DNA of 64,000 nucleotides from an uncultured beta proteobacterium (GTDB taxonomy: Bacteria > Pseudomonadota > Gammaproteobacteria > Burkholderiales > Burkholderiaceae), in assembly GCA_903867305.1 (NCBI GenBank), contig CAIPQU010000080.1, positions 1-64,000 on the forward strand, written 5' to 3'. Below, in pieces: positions 26,591 to 34,855 of the stretch (position 1 is its first letter; the number at the start of each line of letters is the position of its first letter). The translations under genes and the position numbers were made by a program. The notes beneath the pieces were generated by a model. That model saw only the letters and a program-made list of their open reading frames with translations, made no database searches and had not been told where the DNA came from.

Positions 26591-28862
26591 ACATGACATC
26601 ACGATCTATGAGCGCAATAAACCTTACGATACCTTTGGTTGGGGTGTCGTGTTTTCAGATCAAACGATGGAAAACATGCAAATTTGGGATTCGCCAACAG
26701 CAATTGAGATTCAGAAGTCCTTTAATCACTGGGATGATATAGAGCTTCATTTCAAAAATGAAGTTGTCCGCTCTGGAGGCCATGGATTCGTCGGAATTGG
26801 TCGAAAAAAGTTGCTGAATATTTTGCAATCACGATGTGAGGAACTTAACGTTAAGCTTGTTTTTGAAACAGAAGTGAACTCTGATCAAGATTTTCCTGAT
26901 GCCGATCTGATTATTGCTAGTGATGGGATCAATTCAAAAATACGCACCAAATATGACGATGTTTTTCAACCTAAAATTGTGCCACGACCAAACCGATTTA
27001 TTTGGTTAGGCACACACAAACTATATGATGCATTTACGTTTTTATTTGAAAAAACTGAGCATGGTTGGTTTGCAGCACATATCTATCAGTTTGATCAAAC
27101 AACGACAACATTTATCGTTGAATGCTCTGAAGAAGTTTGGCTGGCACATGGCCTTGATCAAGCATCTCCAGAAGAGTCTATTACTTTTTGTGAAAATGTC
27201 TTTAGCGCTAATTTAAATGGCCACAAATTACTGACTAACTCAAGACATCTTCGAGGTTCAGCTTGGTTAAATTTCCAACAAATTACCTGCCAAGAATGGT
27301 CGTGTTTTAATGGAAAAAGTCACGTTGTATTGATGGGTGATGCTGTCCACACCGCTCATTTTGCGATTGGCTCAGGAACAAAATTGGCGATTGAAGATGC
27401 CATCGAGCTCACTAAATTATTTAATAAGTTTGGTCACCAAAAAGAGAACCTACTTGAAGTACTCAAAGATTACCAAGCAACCCGAAAAATTGATGTGCTT
27501 CGTTTACAAAATGCCGCATGGAATGCTATGGAGTGGTTTGAAGTTTGTGGCAAACGTTATTGTGATCAACTTGATCCTCCACAATTAATGTATTCTTTAT
27601 TAACGCGAAGTCAACGTATCAGCCATGAAAATTTACGCTTACGAGATGCGGCTTGGTTACAAAACTATGAATCTTGGCTAGCCAGAAAAAATCATCTTGA
27701 CCTAAAAAATGGTCAAGCTATACCGCCCCCCATGTTTACTCCTTTTACTATTCGTAACGTCACCCTTAAAAATCGTATTCTTGTTTCCCCAATGGCTCAA
27801 TACTCAGCAGTGGAGGGTGCAGTAGGCGATTTTCATCTTGTTCATCTCGGTGCTCGCGCGATGGGTGGGGCAGCAATGGTGATGGTGGAAATGACGTCAC
27901 CATCTCCAGATGGACGGATCACTCCGGGATGTCCAGGACTCTATCAAGAAGAACATGTGACTGCTTTTCAAAAAATCGTAGAGTGGGTTCATGTCAATAC
28001 TGAAGCAAAAATCGCTCTTCAATTAGGGCACTCTGGTCCAAAAGGATCAACTAGGTGTGCTTGGGATGGAATTGACTTACCACTCCCCAAGGATAATTGG
28101 ACAGTAATCGGGCCTTCTGCAATACCCTACTCAGAAAATAATCAAGTCCCTAAAGTGATGACACGCCATGATATGAATCGTGTCCGAGATGAGTTTATTG
28201 CTTCAACAATAAAAGCACAGTTGATTGGTTTTGATTGGCTTGAATTACACTGCGCTCACGGTTATTTGTTATCCAGTTTTATTTCCCCCCTCACCAATCA
28301 GCGCAAGGATGAATATGGAGGTAGTCTAGAAAATCGTTTACGCTATCCTCTCGAAATATTTGAATCGATTCGTGCCGTTTGGCCCCATCACTTACCAATC
28401 TCTGTACGTATTTCTGCTCATGATTGGGTCGAGGGTGGAATAACTCCAAGCGATGCAGTAATCATTGCCAAAGCATTTAAAGATGTTGGGGCAGATATGA
28501 TTGACTGCTCTTCTGGTCAGGTTAGTAAGGACCAACGCCCAGTCTACGGTCGGATGTATCAAACCCCATTTGCGGACCGAATTCGACAGGAAGTAGGTAT
28601 TCCCACTATTGCGGTTGGCGCAATTAGTGAAGCAGACCACGTGAATAGTATTATTGCTGCCGGACGCGCAGATTTATGCGCCATAGCAAGACCACACTTG
28701 GCGAATCCAGCATGGACTTTAACTGAGGCCGCAAAAATTGGCTTTAAAGATATGCCATGGCCCAAACAATACATATCAGGTAAACAACAAATGGAAGCAT
28801 TATTTGAACGTGAAAAAATTCAACAATCTCTTAACTCAAAACCAATGGTGAAACTTGACTAA
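26517..28862 (+). CDS. Aryl-CoA monooxygenase fused to an OYE-type reductase
   Basis: 781-aa two-domain enzyme. Residues 1-390: FAD monooxygenase with the dinucleotide motif IGGGPSGLYFG near the N-terminus and the flavin-binding MGDAVHTAHFAIGSG near 275. From about 405: old-yellow-enzyme domain (MFTPFTIRNVTLKNRILVSP, LELHCAHGYLLSSFISPLTN, GRADLCAIARPHLANP). This arrangement is that of 2-aminobenzoyl-CoA monooxygenase/reductase of Azoarcus evansii and of proteins named salicylyl-CoA 5-hydroxylase/oxidoreductase. It should hydroxylate and then reduce the CoA-activated ring with NADH. Whether the substrate is anthraniloyl- or salicylyl-CoA is not decided. Confidence 0.9.
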   Translation: MKIVCIGGGPSGLYFGLLMKLQHPEHDITIYERNKPYDTFGWGVVFSDQTMENMQIWDSPTAIEIQKSFNHWDDIELHFKNEVVRSGGHGFVGIGRKKLLNILQSRCEELNVKLVFETEVNSDQDFPDADLIIASDGINSKIRTKYDDVFQPKIVPRPNRFIWLGTHKLYDAFTFLFEKTEHGWFAAHIYQFDQTTTTFIVECSEEVWLAHGLDQASPEESITFCENVFSANLNGHKLLTNSRHLRGSAWLNFQQITCQEWSCFNGKSHVVLMGDAVHTAHFAIGSGTKLAIEDAIELTKLFNKFGHQKENLLEVLKDYQATRKIDVLRLQNAAWNAMEWFEVCGKRYCDQLDPPQLMYSLLTRSQRISHENLRLRDAAWLQNYESWLARKNHLDLKNGQAIPPPMFTPFTIRNVTLKNRILVSPMAQYSAVEGAVGDFHLVHLGARAMGGAAMVMVEMTSPSPDGRITPGCPGLYQEEHVTAFQKIVEWVHVNTEAKIALQLGHSGPKGSTRCAWDGIDLPLPKDNWTVIGPSAIPYSENNQVPKVMTRHDMNRVRDEFIASTIKAQLIGFDWLELHCAHGYLLSSFISPLTNQRKDEYGGSLENRLRYPLEIFESIRAVWPHHLPISVRISAHDWVEGGITPSDAVIIAKAFKDVGADMIDCSSGQVSKDQRPVYGRMYQTPFADRIRQEVGIPTIAVGAISEADHVNSIIAAGRADLCAIARPHLANPAWTLTEAAKIGFKDMPWPKQYISGKQQMEALFEREKIQQSLNSKPMVKLD

Positions 28863-29637
28863 TTCAATAAAATCTCTAGAGAACCAACATGCTCTTGTCA
28901 CGGGAGGTGGGCGAGGTATTGGATTAGAAATTACTCTTCAACTTTTAAACCAAGGTGCAAAAGTAACCATTCTTGGCCGCAATCAAAAAACGCTTGATAC
29001 AATCACTCAAAATTATCCAAACAATTGTTTTGCTGTGAGTGCTGATATTACGAATGAGAAAAGTGTTCAAAAAGCAATTCAATCGGCAACAGCGCAATTT
29101 GGACCGATTGACATTTTAGTCAATAATGCCGGGCAAGCCGAAAGCGCACCTTTCTTAAAAACAGATGTAGCTATGCTACAAAGATTACTCGATGTTAATT
29201 TAATCGGTACGATGCTATGTATACAAGCCGTACTCCCTGAAATGATCAAAAACAATTGGGGGCGCATTATTAATATTGCTAGTACTGCAGGACTTACTGG
29301 ATATGCATATGTCTCTGCATATTGCGCCACTAAACATGCCGTCGTTGGGATGACTAGAGCTCTAGCTTTAGAGTTAGCTAAAAAAGGGGTTACTGTTAAT
29401 GCTATCTGCCCAGGATTCACGGAATCAGATATCTTAAAAAATAGTATTGCTAATGTCATGCTAAAAACAGGACGAAGTGAAGCAGATATTCGAAATGAAT
29501 TTGCTACTAATAATCCACAAGGTCGAATTATCCAGCCTATTGAAATTGCAAATACGGTTCTATGGCTATGCTCTGAAAACTCTGGGTCAATCCATGGTCA
29601 AACGATCCCTATCAGTGGCGGAGAAATTTTACAATGA
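28855..29637 (+). CDS. SDR-family dehydrogenase, probably 3-hydroxyacyl-CoA type
   Basis: 260-aa short-chain dehydrogenase. NAD(P) motif VTGGGRGIG near residue 17, NNAG near 90, catalytic Ser in INIASTAG and Y-x3-K in SAYCATKHA. It starts with TTG at 28855: the same frame has a TGA at 28849 and no ATG before the cofactor motif. The start overlaps the monooxygenase stop by 8 nt. It probably oxidises a hydroxyl on the CoA-bound ring or opened chain during beta-oxidation-like steps. Confidence 0.88.
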   Translation: MTNSIKSLENQHALVTGGGRGIGLEITLQLLNQGAKVTILGRNQKTLDTITQNYPNNCFAVSADITNEKSVQKAIQSATAQFGPIDILVNNAGQAESAPFLKTDVAMLQRLLDVNLIGTMLCIQAVLPEMIKNNWGRIINIASTAGLTGYAYVSAYCATKHAVVGMTRALALELAKKGVTVNAICPGFTESDILKNSIANVMLKTGRSEADIRNEFATNNPQGRIIQPIEIANTVLWLCSENSGSIHGQTIPISGGEILQ

Positions 29638-30119
29638 GTATCAAATATGAAGATACTGGCCATGAAGCCAGAGTGAAAAAAAATGATCATATCGAATTAA
29701 AGCTATGGCTAAGACTTTTTTCCTGTACCACGCAAATCGAAGACCAAATCAAGCAACGACTACGTGACCAGTTTCAGATTTCTCTCGCTCGGTTTGACTA
29801 CATGGCTCAGCTATTCCGTGAACCAAATGGTCTCAATATGAGTGATTTATCAAACAATCTGATGGTGACCCGAGGAAATATTACTGGTCTAACCGATGAG
29901 TTAGAAAGAGATGGTCTAGTGATTCGTGAAGCAAGTCCTGATGATCGACGTTCATGGGTTATTAAATTAACACCCATAGGATATTCACAATTCAAAAAAA
30001 TGGCAGAAGTACATGAAAAATGGATCTTAGAGTTTTTTTCAGAGCTCGACCCAAGTACTATTCAACAAATGTATCAAGTACTTGGAAAAATACGCCATCA
30101 CGTGACCTATCTCACGTGA
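29634..30119 (+). CDS. MarR-family transcriptional regulator
   Basis: 161-aa winged-helix regulator. The recognition region is [20 protein letters not shown] near residue 67, and the wing shows the MarR signature [14 protein letters not shown]. Start overlaps the SDR stop (ATGA), so it is made within the operon it likely controls. The palindrome at 24831-24856 is the natural candidate operator; related regulators answer to aryl-CoA intermediates, so this one probably senses a CoA thioester of the pathway (inference). Confidence 0.88.
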   Translation: MSIKYEDTGHEARVKKNDHIELKLWLRLFSCTTQIEDQIKQRLRDQFQISLARFDYMAQLFREPNGLNMSDLSNNLMVTRGNITGLTDELERDGLVIREASPDDRRSWVIKLTPIGYSQFKKMAEVHEKWILEFFSELDPSTIQQMYQVLGKIRHHVTYLT

Positions 30120-30159
30120 CCTATCTTTCCTAACCCAAACTATTTATGAAGAAGAATAT

Positions 30160-31017
30160 ATGAATTATCTAGAAAATATTGATCAAGGCTTACTAAATTC
30201 CAATCGAAAAGAAATGACGAACTATCAAGCTAAACATTTTTTTTGGGAAGTCAAGGATAAAGTAGCAACCATTACGCTGAATCGCCCAGAGCGTAAAAAT
30301 CCTTTAACCTTTGAATCTTACGCTGAATTACGTGACGTATTTCATGCGCTTCAATTTGCTTCAGATGTTAAAGCTGTTGTGATCTATGGGGCGGGAAATA
30401 ATTTTTGTTCTGGTGGGGATGTACACGAAATCATTGGCCCCTTAATCCAACTAAAAATGCCGGAACTGCTCATGTTTACGCGTATGACTGGTGAGCTTGT
30501 AAAAGCGATGCGTAAATGCCCACAACCGATCATTGCTGCAGTTGATGGTATCTGTGCAGGAGCTGGTGCCATTATTGCAATGGCTGCCGATTTACGCTAT
30601 GGAACACCCACTTGTAAAACTGCATTTTTATTTAATCGGGTAGGTCTGGCAGGATGCGATATGGGAGCTTGCGCTATTTTGCCTCGTATCATTGGACAAG
30701 GTCGTGCAAGTGAATTACTCTTTATGGGACGCGCTATGAATGCTGAAGAAGGCGAACGATGGGGATTCTTTAACCAATTGCTTAGTGCTGAAGAGTTACT
30801 TTCTTTTGCACTGAAACAGGCTCATGCAATCGCCGCCGGACCGACATTTGCTAACGGCATTACCAAAACCATGTTGCACCAAGAATGGTCTATGTCGATC
30901 GATCAAGCAATTGAATCTGAAGCGCAGGCTCAAGCAATTTGTATGATGACAGAAGACTTTCATCGCGCCTATCACGCTTTCGTTGGAAAACAAAAACCAA
31001 TCTTTGAAGGCAATTAA
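30160..31017 (+). CDS. Enoyl-CoA hydratase/isomerase family protein
   Basis: 285-aa crotonase-fold enzyme. The oxyanion-hole segments are [15 protein letters not shown] near residue 82 and [17 protein letters not shown] near 132. A leader of about 25 residues before [14 protein letters not shown] is slightly longer than usual. It should hydrate or open an unsaturated CoA intermediate produced from the dearomatised ring. Lies between the MarR gene and the acyl-CoA dehydrogenase (5-nt gap to the latter). Confidence 0.88.
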   Translation: MNYLENIDQGLLNSNRKEMTNYQAKHFFWEVKDKVATITLNRPERKNPLTFESYAELRDVFHALQFASDVKAVVIYGAGNNFCSGGDVHEIIGPLIQLKMPELLMFTRMTGELVKAMRKCPQPIIAAVDGICAGAGAIIAMAADLRYGTPTCKTAFLFNRVGLAGCDMGACAILPRIIGQGRASELLFMGRAMNAEEGERWGFFNQLLSAEELLSFALKQAHAIAAGPTFANGITKTMLHQEWSMSIDQAIESEAQAQAICMMTEDFHRAYHAFVGKQKPIFEGN

Positions 31018-31022
31018 ATACA

Positions 31023-32186
31023 ATGAATGCTTCATTTTTAGAGCTTCCTTTTTTCGAAAATCATCATCGTCAGCTATTTCATGACTTAGATAGGTGGTCA
31101 ACAAAAAATATTCATTCTTTTTTGAATGAAAATGTAGACGCCACTTGTAAGCATTTAGTAGGTCTTTTAGGTAACGATGGATGGTTGAAATCCACTGTCA
31201 GTGGGATCAGTTATGGTGCCAACCTAGACCGTATCGATACCCGTACCATTTGTCTATCGCGAGAAGTGTTGGCTTACCACGAAGGACTAGCCGATTTTTC
31301 ATTTGCGATGCAGGGTTTAGGTTCCGGAGCAATTAGTATTGCTGGAAACGAGTCACAAAAATTAGCTTATTTACCAGACGTGATTTCAGGTAAAAAGATT
31401 GCTGCCTTTGCTCTTTCAGAACCACAAGCAGGTTCTGACGTTGCGGCAATGAAATGTAAAGCCACTACCCAGGATGATTATGTAATGATCGAAGGTGAAA
31501 AGACATGGATCTCAAATGGGGGTATTGCGGACTTTTATATCGTATTTGCTCGGGAGCCCGAAAGTCATGGTACAAAAGGTATCAGCGCTTGGATTGTTGA
31601 TGCTAATACGCCAGGTCTTGAAATTGCAGAACGAATTAATGTCATCGCACCCCACCCTTTAGCAAGGCTAAAATTCAACCAATGCAAGATACCAATTTCC
31701 CAACGTATCGGTAGTGCTGGCGAAGGTTTCAAAATCGCCATGCGTACCTTAGATATATTTCGAACGTCTGTTGCTGCCGCCGCCCTTGGCTTTGCAAGGC
31801 GGGCTTTTGATGAAGCGATCGCACATGCAAAGCAACGTCAGATGTTTGGTCAACACCTTGCAGACTTTCAGATCACGCAAGCCATTCTTGCAAAGATGGC
31901 AACAAGTATCGATAGCGCATCATTACTAACTTATCGTGCTGCATGGCTTCGTGATCAAGGCAAACTAATTACTAAGGAAGCCGCCATGGCGAAATTAAAC
32001 GCTACAGAGGAAGCTCAGCTGGTGATTGATCAAGCACTTCAGATGTTTGGCGGTCTTGGCGTGGTGTCTGGACATATAGTTGAAAACCTATACCGAGATA
32101 TTCGAGCACTTCGAATCTATGAAGGTGCATCAGAAGTTCAACAATTAATTATTGCACGCGAATTACTTAAAAACCCAACTCAATAA
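31023..32186 (+). CDS. Acyl-CoA dehydrogenase
   Basis: 387-aa FAD-dependent acyl-CoA dehydrogenase. Signature 1 FALSEPQAGSDVAAMKCKA near residue 130, the flavin contact EKTWISNGG, the helix TLDIFRTSVAAAALGFARRA, and signature 2 with the presumed catalytic Glu in RIYEGASEVQQ near 370. It should desaturate a CoA intermediate of the aromatic route and reduce an electron-transfer flavoprotein, which is not encoded here. Confidence 0.9.
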   Translation: MNASFLELPFFENHHRQLFHDLDRWSTKNIHSFLNENVDATCKHLVGLLGNDGWLKSTVSGISYGANLDRIDTRTICLSREVLAYHEGLADFSFAMQGLGSGAISIAGNESQKLAYLPDVISGKKIAAFALSEPQAGSDVAAMKCKATTQDDYVMIEGEKTWISNGGIADFYIVFAREPESHGTKGISAWIVDANTPGLEIAERINVIAPHPLARLKFNQCKIPISQRIGSAGEGFKIAMRTLDIFRTSVAAAALGFARRAFDEAIAHAKQRQMFGQHLADFQITQAILAKMATSIDSASLLTYRAAWLRDQGKLITKEAAMAKLNATEEAQLVIDQALQMFGGLGVVSGHIVENLYRDIRALRIYEGASEVQQLIIARELLKNPTQ

Positions 32187-32196
32187 AGGAATATCA

Positions 32197-32592
32197 ATGG
32201 AAGTTCTCTTACCAGATGGATGGCCTAGACCAAAAGGTTACGCTAATGGAGTTTCTACCAAAGGGCGTATGATTTTTATTGCTGGAATGATTGGTTGGGA
32301 TGCAAATTATCAATTCCAATCAGACGATTTTGCATCACAAGCAAGATTGGCTTTAGAAAACATTGTTGCAGTTTTAAAAAAAGCTAACGGTAAGCCAGAA
32401 CATATCACGCGGATGACCTGGTATGTGGTTGACAAAAAAGAATACCTCACAGCAAGTCGAGAAATCGGTAAAGCATTTAAAGAGGTGATCGGCTTCTATG
32501 ATATAGCCATGACAGCCGTTCAGGTGGTGGCCTTGATTGAAGATCGTGCAAAAGTTGAAATTGAAGCAACTGCTGTCATTCCAGAAGAATAA
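32197..32592 (+). CDS. RidA/YjgF-family protein
   Basis: 131-aa protein of the RidA (enamine/imine deaminase) superfamily. The pattern AGMIGWDANYQFQSDDFASQ and the MTWYVVDKKEY region are typical. I start at ATG 32197, where AAAGGA lies upstream, rather than in the tail of the acyl-CoA dehydrogenase. If the substrate is 2-aminobenzoyl-CoA, ring reduction gives enamine/imine species, and an enzyme that hydrolyses these with release of ammonia would fit well; this is inference. Confidence 0.85.
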   Translation: MEVLLPDGWPRPKGYANGVSTKGRMIFIAGMIGWDANYQFQSDDFASQARLALENIVAVLKKANGKPEHITRMTWYVVDKKEYLTASREIGKAFKEVIGFYDIAMTAVQVVALIEDRAKVEIEATAVIPEE

Positions 32593-32644
32593 ATATCAGT
32601 CTAACCATACGCAGTATATTATTTCGCATTACGTCATTTATTCG

Positions 32645-33838
32645 TTAGATTTTTTCACCATTCAACGAAATAGAGATCTGCGGGGTAACTTGGGCACTTA
32701 AGGCAGCATGGAGATAACAGGTTTTTGCACCCATTGTTAGAAGGTTTTGCATAACTTCATCGGCTTCTTCACCATTGAGAAATAAATGCGTATCTACAGG
32801 ATCTGCAAAGGCTTGTAAATTATTTTTTGCAACAGATCCGCTAAGGCGAAAAGGGTTGACTTGAACCATTCTAATATCACTAATTTTATATTTAAGATAC
32901 TCGGAATACCTTAATAATTGCGTCATATAACAAAACGCGATTCCCGCACAGAGGTAAGATATCCCGCTAGGAGCAGTACTTTGTGGTGAGAACTCATCCG
33001 TTTTAAAGCCAAATTTACTTCCAACTGGACGCTCAAGAGTTGTTTGAGCGATAACCCCTGTTTTTGACTCATTCAGTTCACTATGCCCCTTCACGCGAAG
33101 TCCAATACGCGCACTCTCTGAAGGCATTGTTTGCATTTCTTCTGAACTCACAAATGGCATTTTTGTAATAAGGTCAGTCTGATCGCTATCATTTTTGAGT
33201 GGGCTAGGAAGTCTTGTATATTTTTTAAAGGGGTCTTGCTTTTCTTGCGCAGTCGATGAATGCATACCAATCACATCTCGGCGCTTACCATTGACATAAA
33301 TAGCAAAGGTATTCAATAGCGGTGTATGAAGTGAAGCAAATACTGGAGATGCTTGAATCGCATCTTTTACAAGAGCACGAATCGTATTTGCATCTGCATT
33401 GGATTTGAGTTGTATACGGATCTCAACGCCATCAGCTGATCCTTGACCAGTACCTTTAAAAAAAGAACCACTAAAAGAATATAAATTATCTAATTCAAGG
33501 TGTAAGGTGTCTATCGAAATAGATCGCACTTGGGCAAGACATACTATACGATTGATGAGATCAGCTTGTAATCCAACATTAAAGAAACCTAATGGAAAAG
33601 GTGCGTGATCAGTTCCATGTAAATAAGGGCCCTCATCACTCGTCATCCGCCACTGTGGGCCATCGATACCTTCTGTAACAACTGATTCTTTTTGATGATC
33701 GCCCATCGCCCGGCATTCAACAATAATGGAATCACTTCCTTCTTGACCAAGCACTAGCGAAGATCGATGATTTGTTTCTGAAAGTCGAAAGCCCAAGGGG
33801 AAGCCAGAGCCTTCAATCGTATCAATTATTTTTAACAT
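32645..33838 (-). CDS. Tandem OsmC-like protein
   Basis: 397-aa protein that seems to have two OsmC-type domains. The first half has GTDHAPFPLGFFNVGLQADL near residue 85; the second has APSGISYLCAGIAFCYMTQL near 300, which matches the position and wording of the first (small/hydrophobic motif before a long helix). Cysteines near 305-310 and 380 are candidates for redox use, but the classical paired OsmC cysteines are not clearly kept in the first half. Convergent with the aromatic operon; the role is unknown. Confidence 0.7.
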   Translation of the reverse strand: MLKIIDTIEGSGFPLGFRLSETNHRSSLVLGQEGSDSIIVECRAMGDHQKESVVTEGIDGPQWRMTSDEGPYLHGTDHAPFPLGFFNVGLQADLINRIVCLAQVRSISIDTLHLELDNLYSFSGSFFKGTGQGSADGVEIRIQLKSNADANTIRALVKDAIQASPVFASLHTPLLNTFAIYVNGKRRDVIGMHSSTAQEKQDPFKKYTRLPSPLKNDSDQTDLITKMPFVSSEEMQTMPSESARIGLRVKGHSELNESKTGVIAQTTLERPVGSKFGFKTDEFSPQSTAPSGISYLCAGIAFCYMTQLLRYSEYLKYKISDIRMVQVNPFRLSGSVAKNNLQAFADPVDTHLFLNGEEADEVMQNLLTMGAKTCYLHAALSAQVTPQISISLNGEKI

Positions 33839-33879
33839 GTTATCTATCTATATTTTTTAAGGGTCAGTGAAGGATGTAA

Positions 33880-33901
33880 CGTGGTGTCAATTTGTACCAC
33901 G
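33880..33901. promoter_or_regulatory. Inverted repeat upstream of the OsmC-like gene
   Basis: CGTGGT and ACCACG separated by 10 bp lie 42-63 bp upstream of the OsmC-like start codon, a position suited to an operator. The regulator is unknown. Confidence 0.4.
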
Positions 33902-34085
33902 ATGAAAGAAAGTTATTGCATCATATCATTGCATTAAGATGATCCGAATTAATTTTGATGCTAGATTTTAAGTAAGTTGCTAGAGTATCTTCAAATATAG
34001 TGCAAACTAATGATTCAACCCTAAAAATTGAACTTCAATTAAAATTAAATATGTATATTTCTTAAATAAATCAAATGGAATACCA

Positions 34086-34721
34086 ATGAATCTGATCGAT
34101 AAATTAAATTGGCGTTATGCCACAAAAAAATATGACGCATCCAAAACAGTTCCTACTGAAAAGGTGGAGCGCATTTTAGAAGCCATCAGACTAACTGCAA
34201 GCTCAAGTGGGTTGCAACCCTATGAGTTATTAGTTATTACGAATCAAGAACTTCGCGAGAAAATCAAAGCAGTTGCTAACAAGCAACCCCAGATAACGGA
34301 CTGTTCTCACTTGATCGTTTTTGCTGCCTGGGATACATACACCGCAAAACGAATCAATGATGCATTTGACATGACAGAAGAAATTCGTAACTTTAAGAGT
34401 GAAGCTGGCAATGCCTATCGTCAAATGCTTTTAAAGACCTATACAGTAAGAGATCCTGAGGCCAACTATCACCATACGGCAAAACAAGCCTATATCGGAT
34501 TAGGTACGGGCTTGATTGCCGCCGCTGAAGAAGGCGTTGATAGCACTCCTATGGAGGGTTTCGATGCCAAGGCACTGGATGAAGTTCTAAATCTGAAAGA
34601 AAAAGGGCTACGCAGTGTTGTCCTTCTTCCATTAGGATATAGAAACGCGGATGAGGATTGGTTACTCAAACTGAAAAAAGTTAGACGCCTCAAAGAAAAC
34701 TTTGTTACTTGGATGAAGTAA
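34086..34721 (+). CDS. Nitroreductase-family NAD(P)H-dependent oxidoreductase
   Basis: 211-aa flavoprotein of the NfsB-like group. The N-terminal FMN-binding NWRYATKKYDASKTVP, the SSSGLQPYELLVI segment near residue 40 and the C-terminal LPLGYRNADEDW are the usual landmarks. Monocistronic, with a strong terminator behind it. Substrate unknown (quinones, nitroaromatics or flavin are possible). Confidence 0.88.
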   Translation: MNLIDKLNWRYATKKYDASKTVPTEKVERILEAIRLTASSSGLQPYELLVITNQELREKIKAVANKQPQITDCSHLIVFAAWDTYTAKRINDAFDMTEEIRNFKSEAGNAYRQMLLKTYTVRDPEANYHHTAKQAYIGLGTGLIAAAEEGVDSTPMEGFDAKALDEVLNLKEKGLRSVVLLPLGYRNADEDWLLKLKKVRRLKENFVTWMK

Positions 34722-34737
34722 AAAGTTCAGCTAATAA

Positions 34738-34785
34738 AAAAATACCAACCATTTAGAAATTTCTAGGGTTGGTATTTTACTTTTT
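34738..34785. terminator. Strong bidirectional intrinsic terminator
   Basis: Perfect 11-bp stem AAATACCAACC / GGTTGGTATTT (34740-34750 and 34767-34777) with a run of A before and T after it. It serves the plus-strand nitroreductase gene and, in reverse, the convergent TRAP genes ending at 34856. The loop contains a further small palindrome, TAGAAATTTCTA. Confidence 0.85.
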
Positions 34786-34855
34786 GCTTTGGTAAATATG
34801 ATTGCTTATCTTGCGATCGTTTTCTAAGAGATTTTTGACGACAAACTGGACGAGA

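Noticed and set aside
29079-29459. A 126-codon minus-strand frame within the SDR gene
   Set aside because: Antisense to all of the catalytic region of a well-recognised SDR; no motif.
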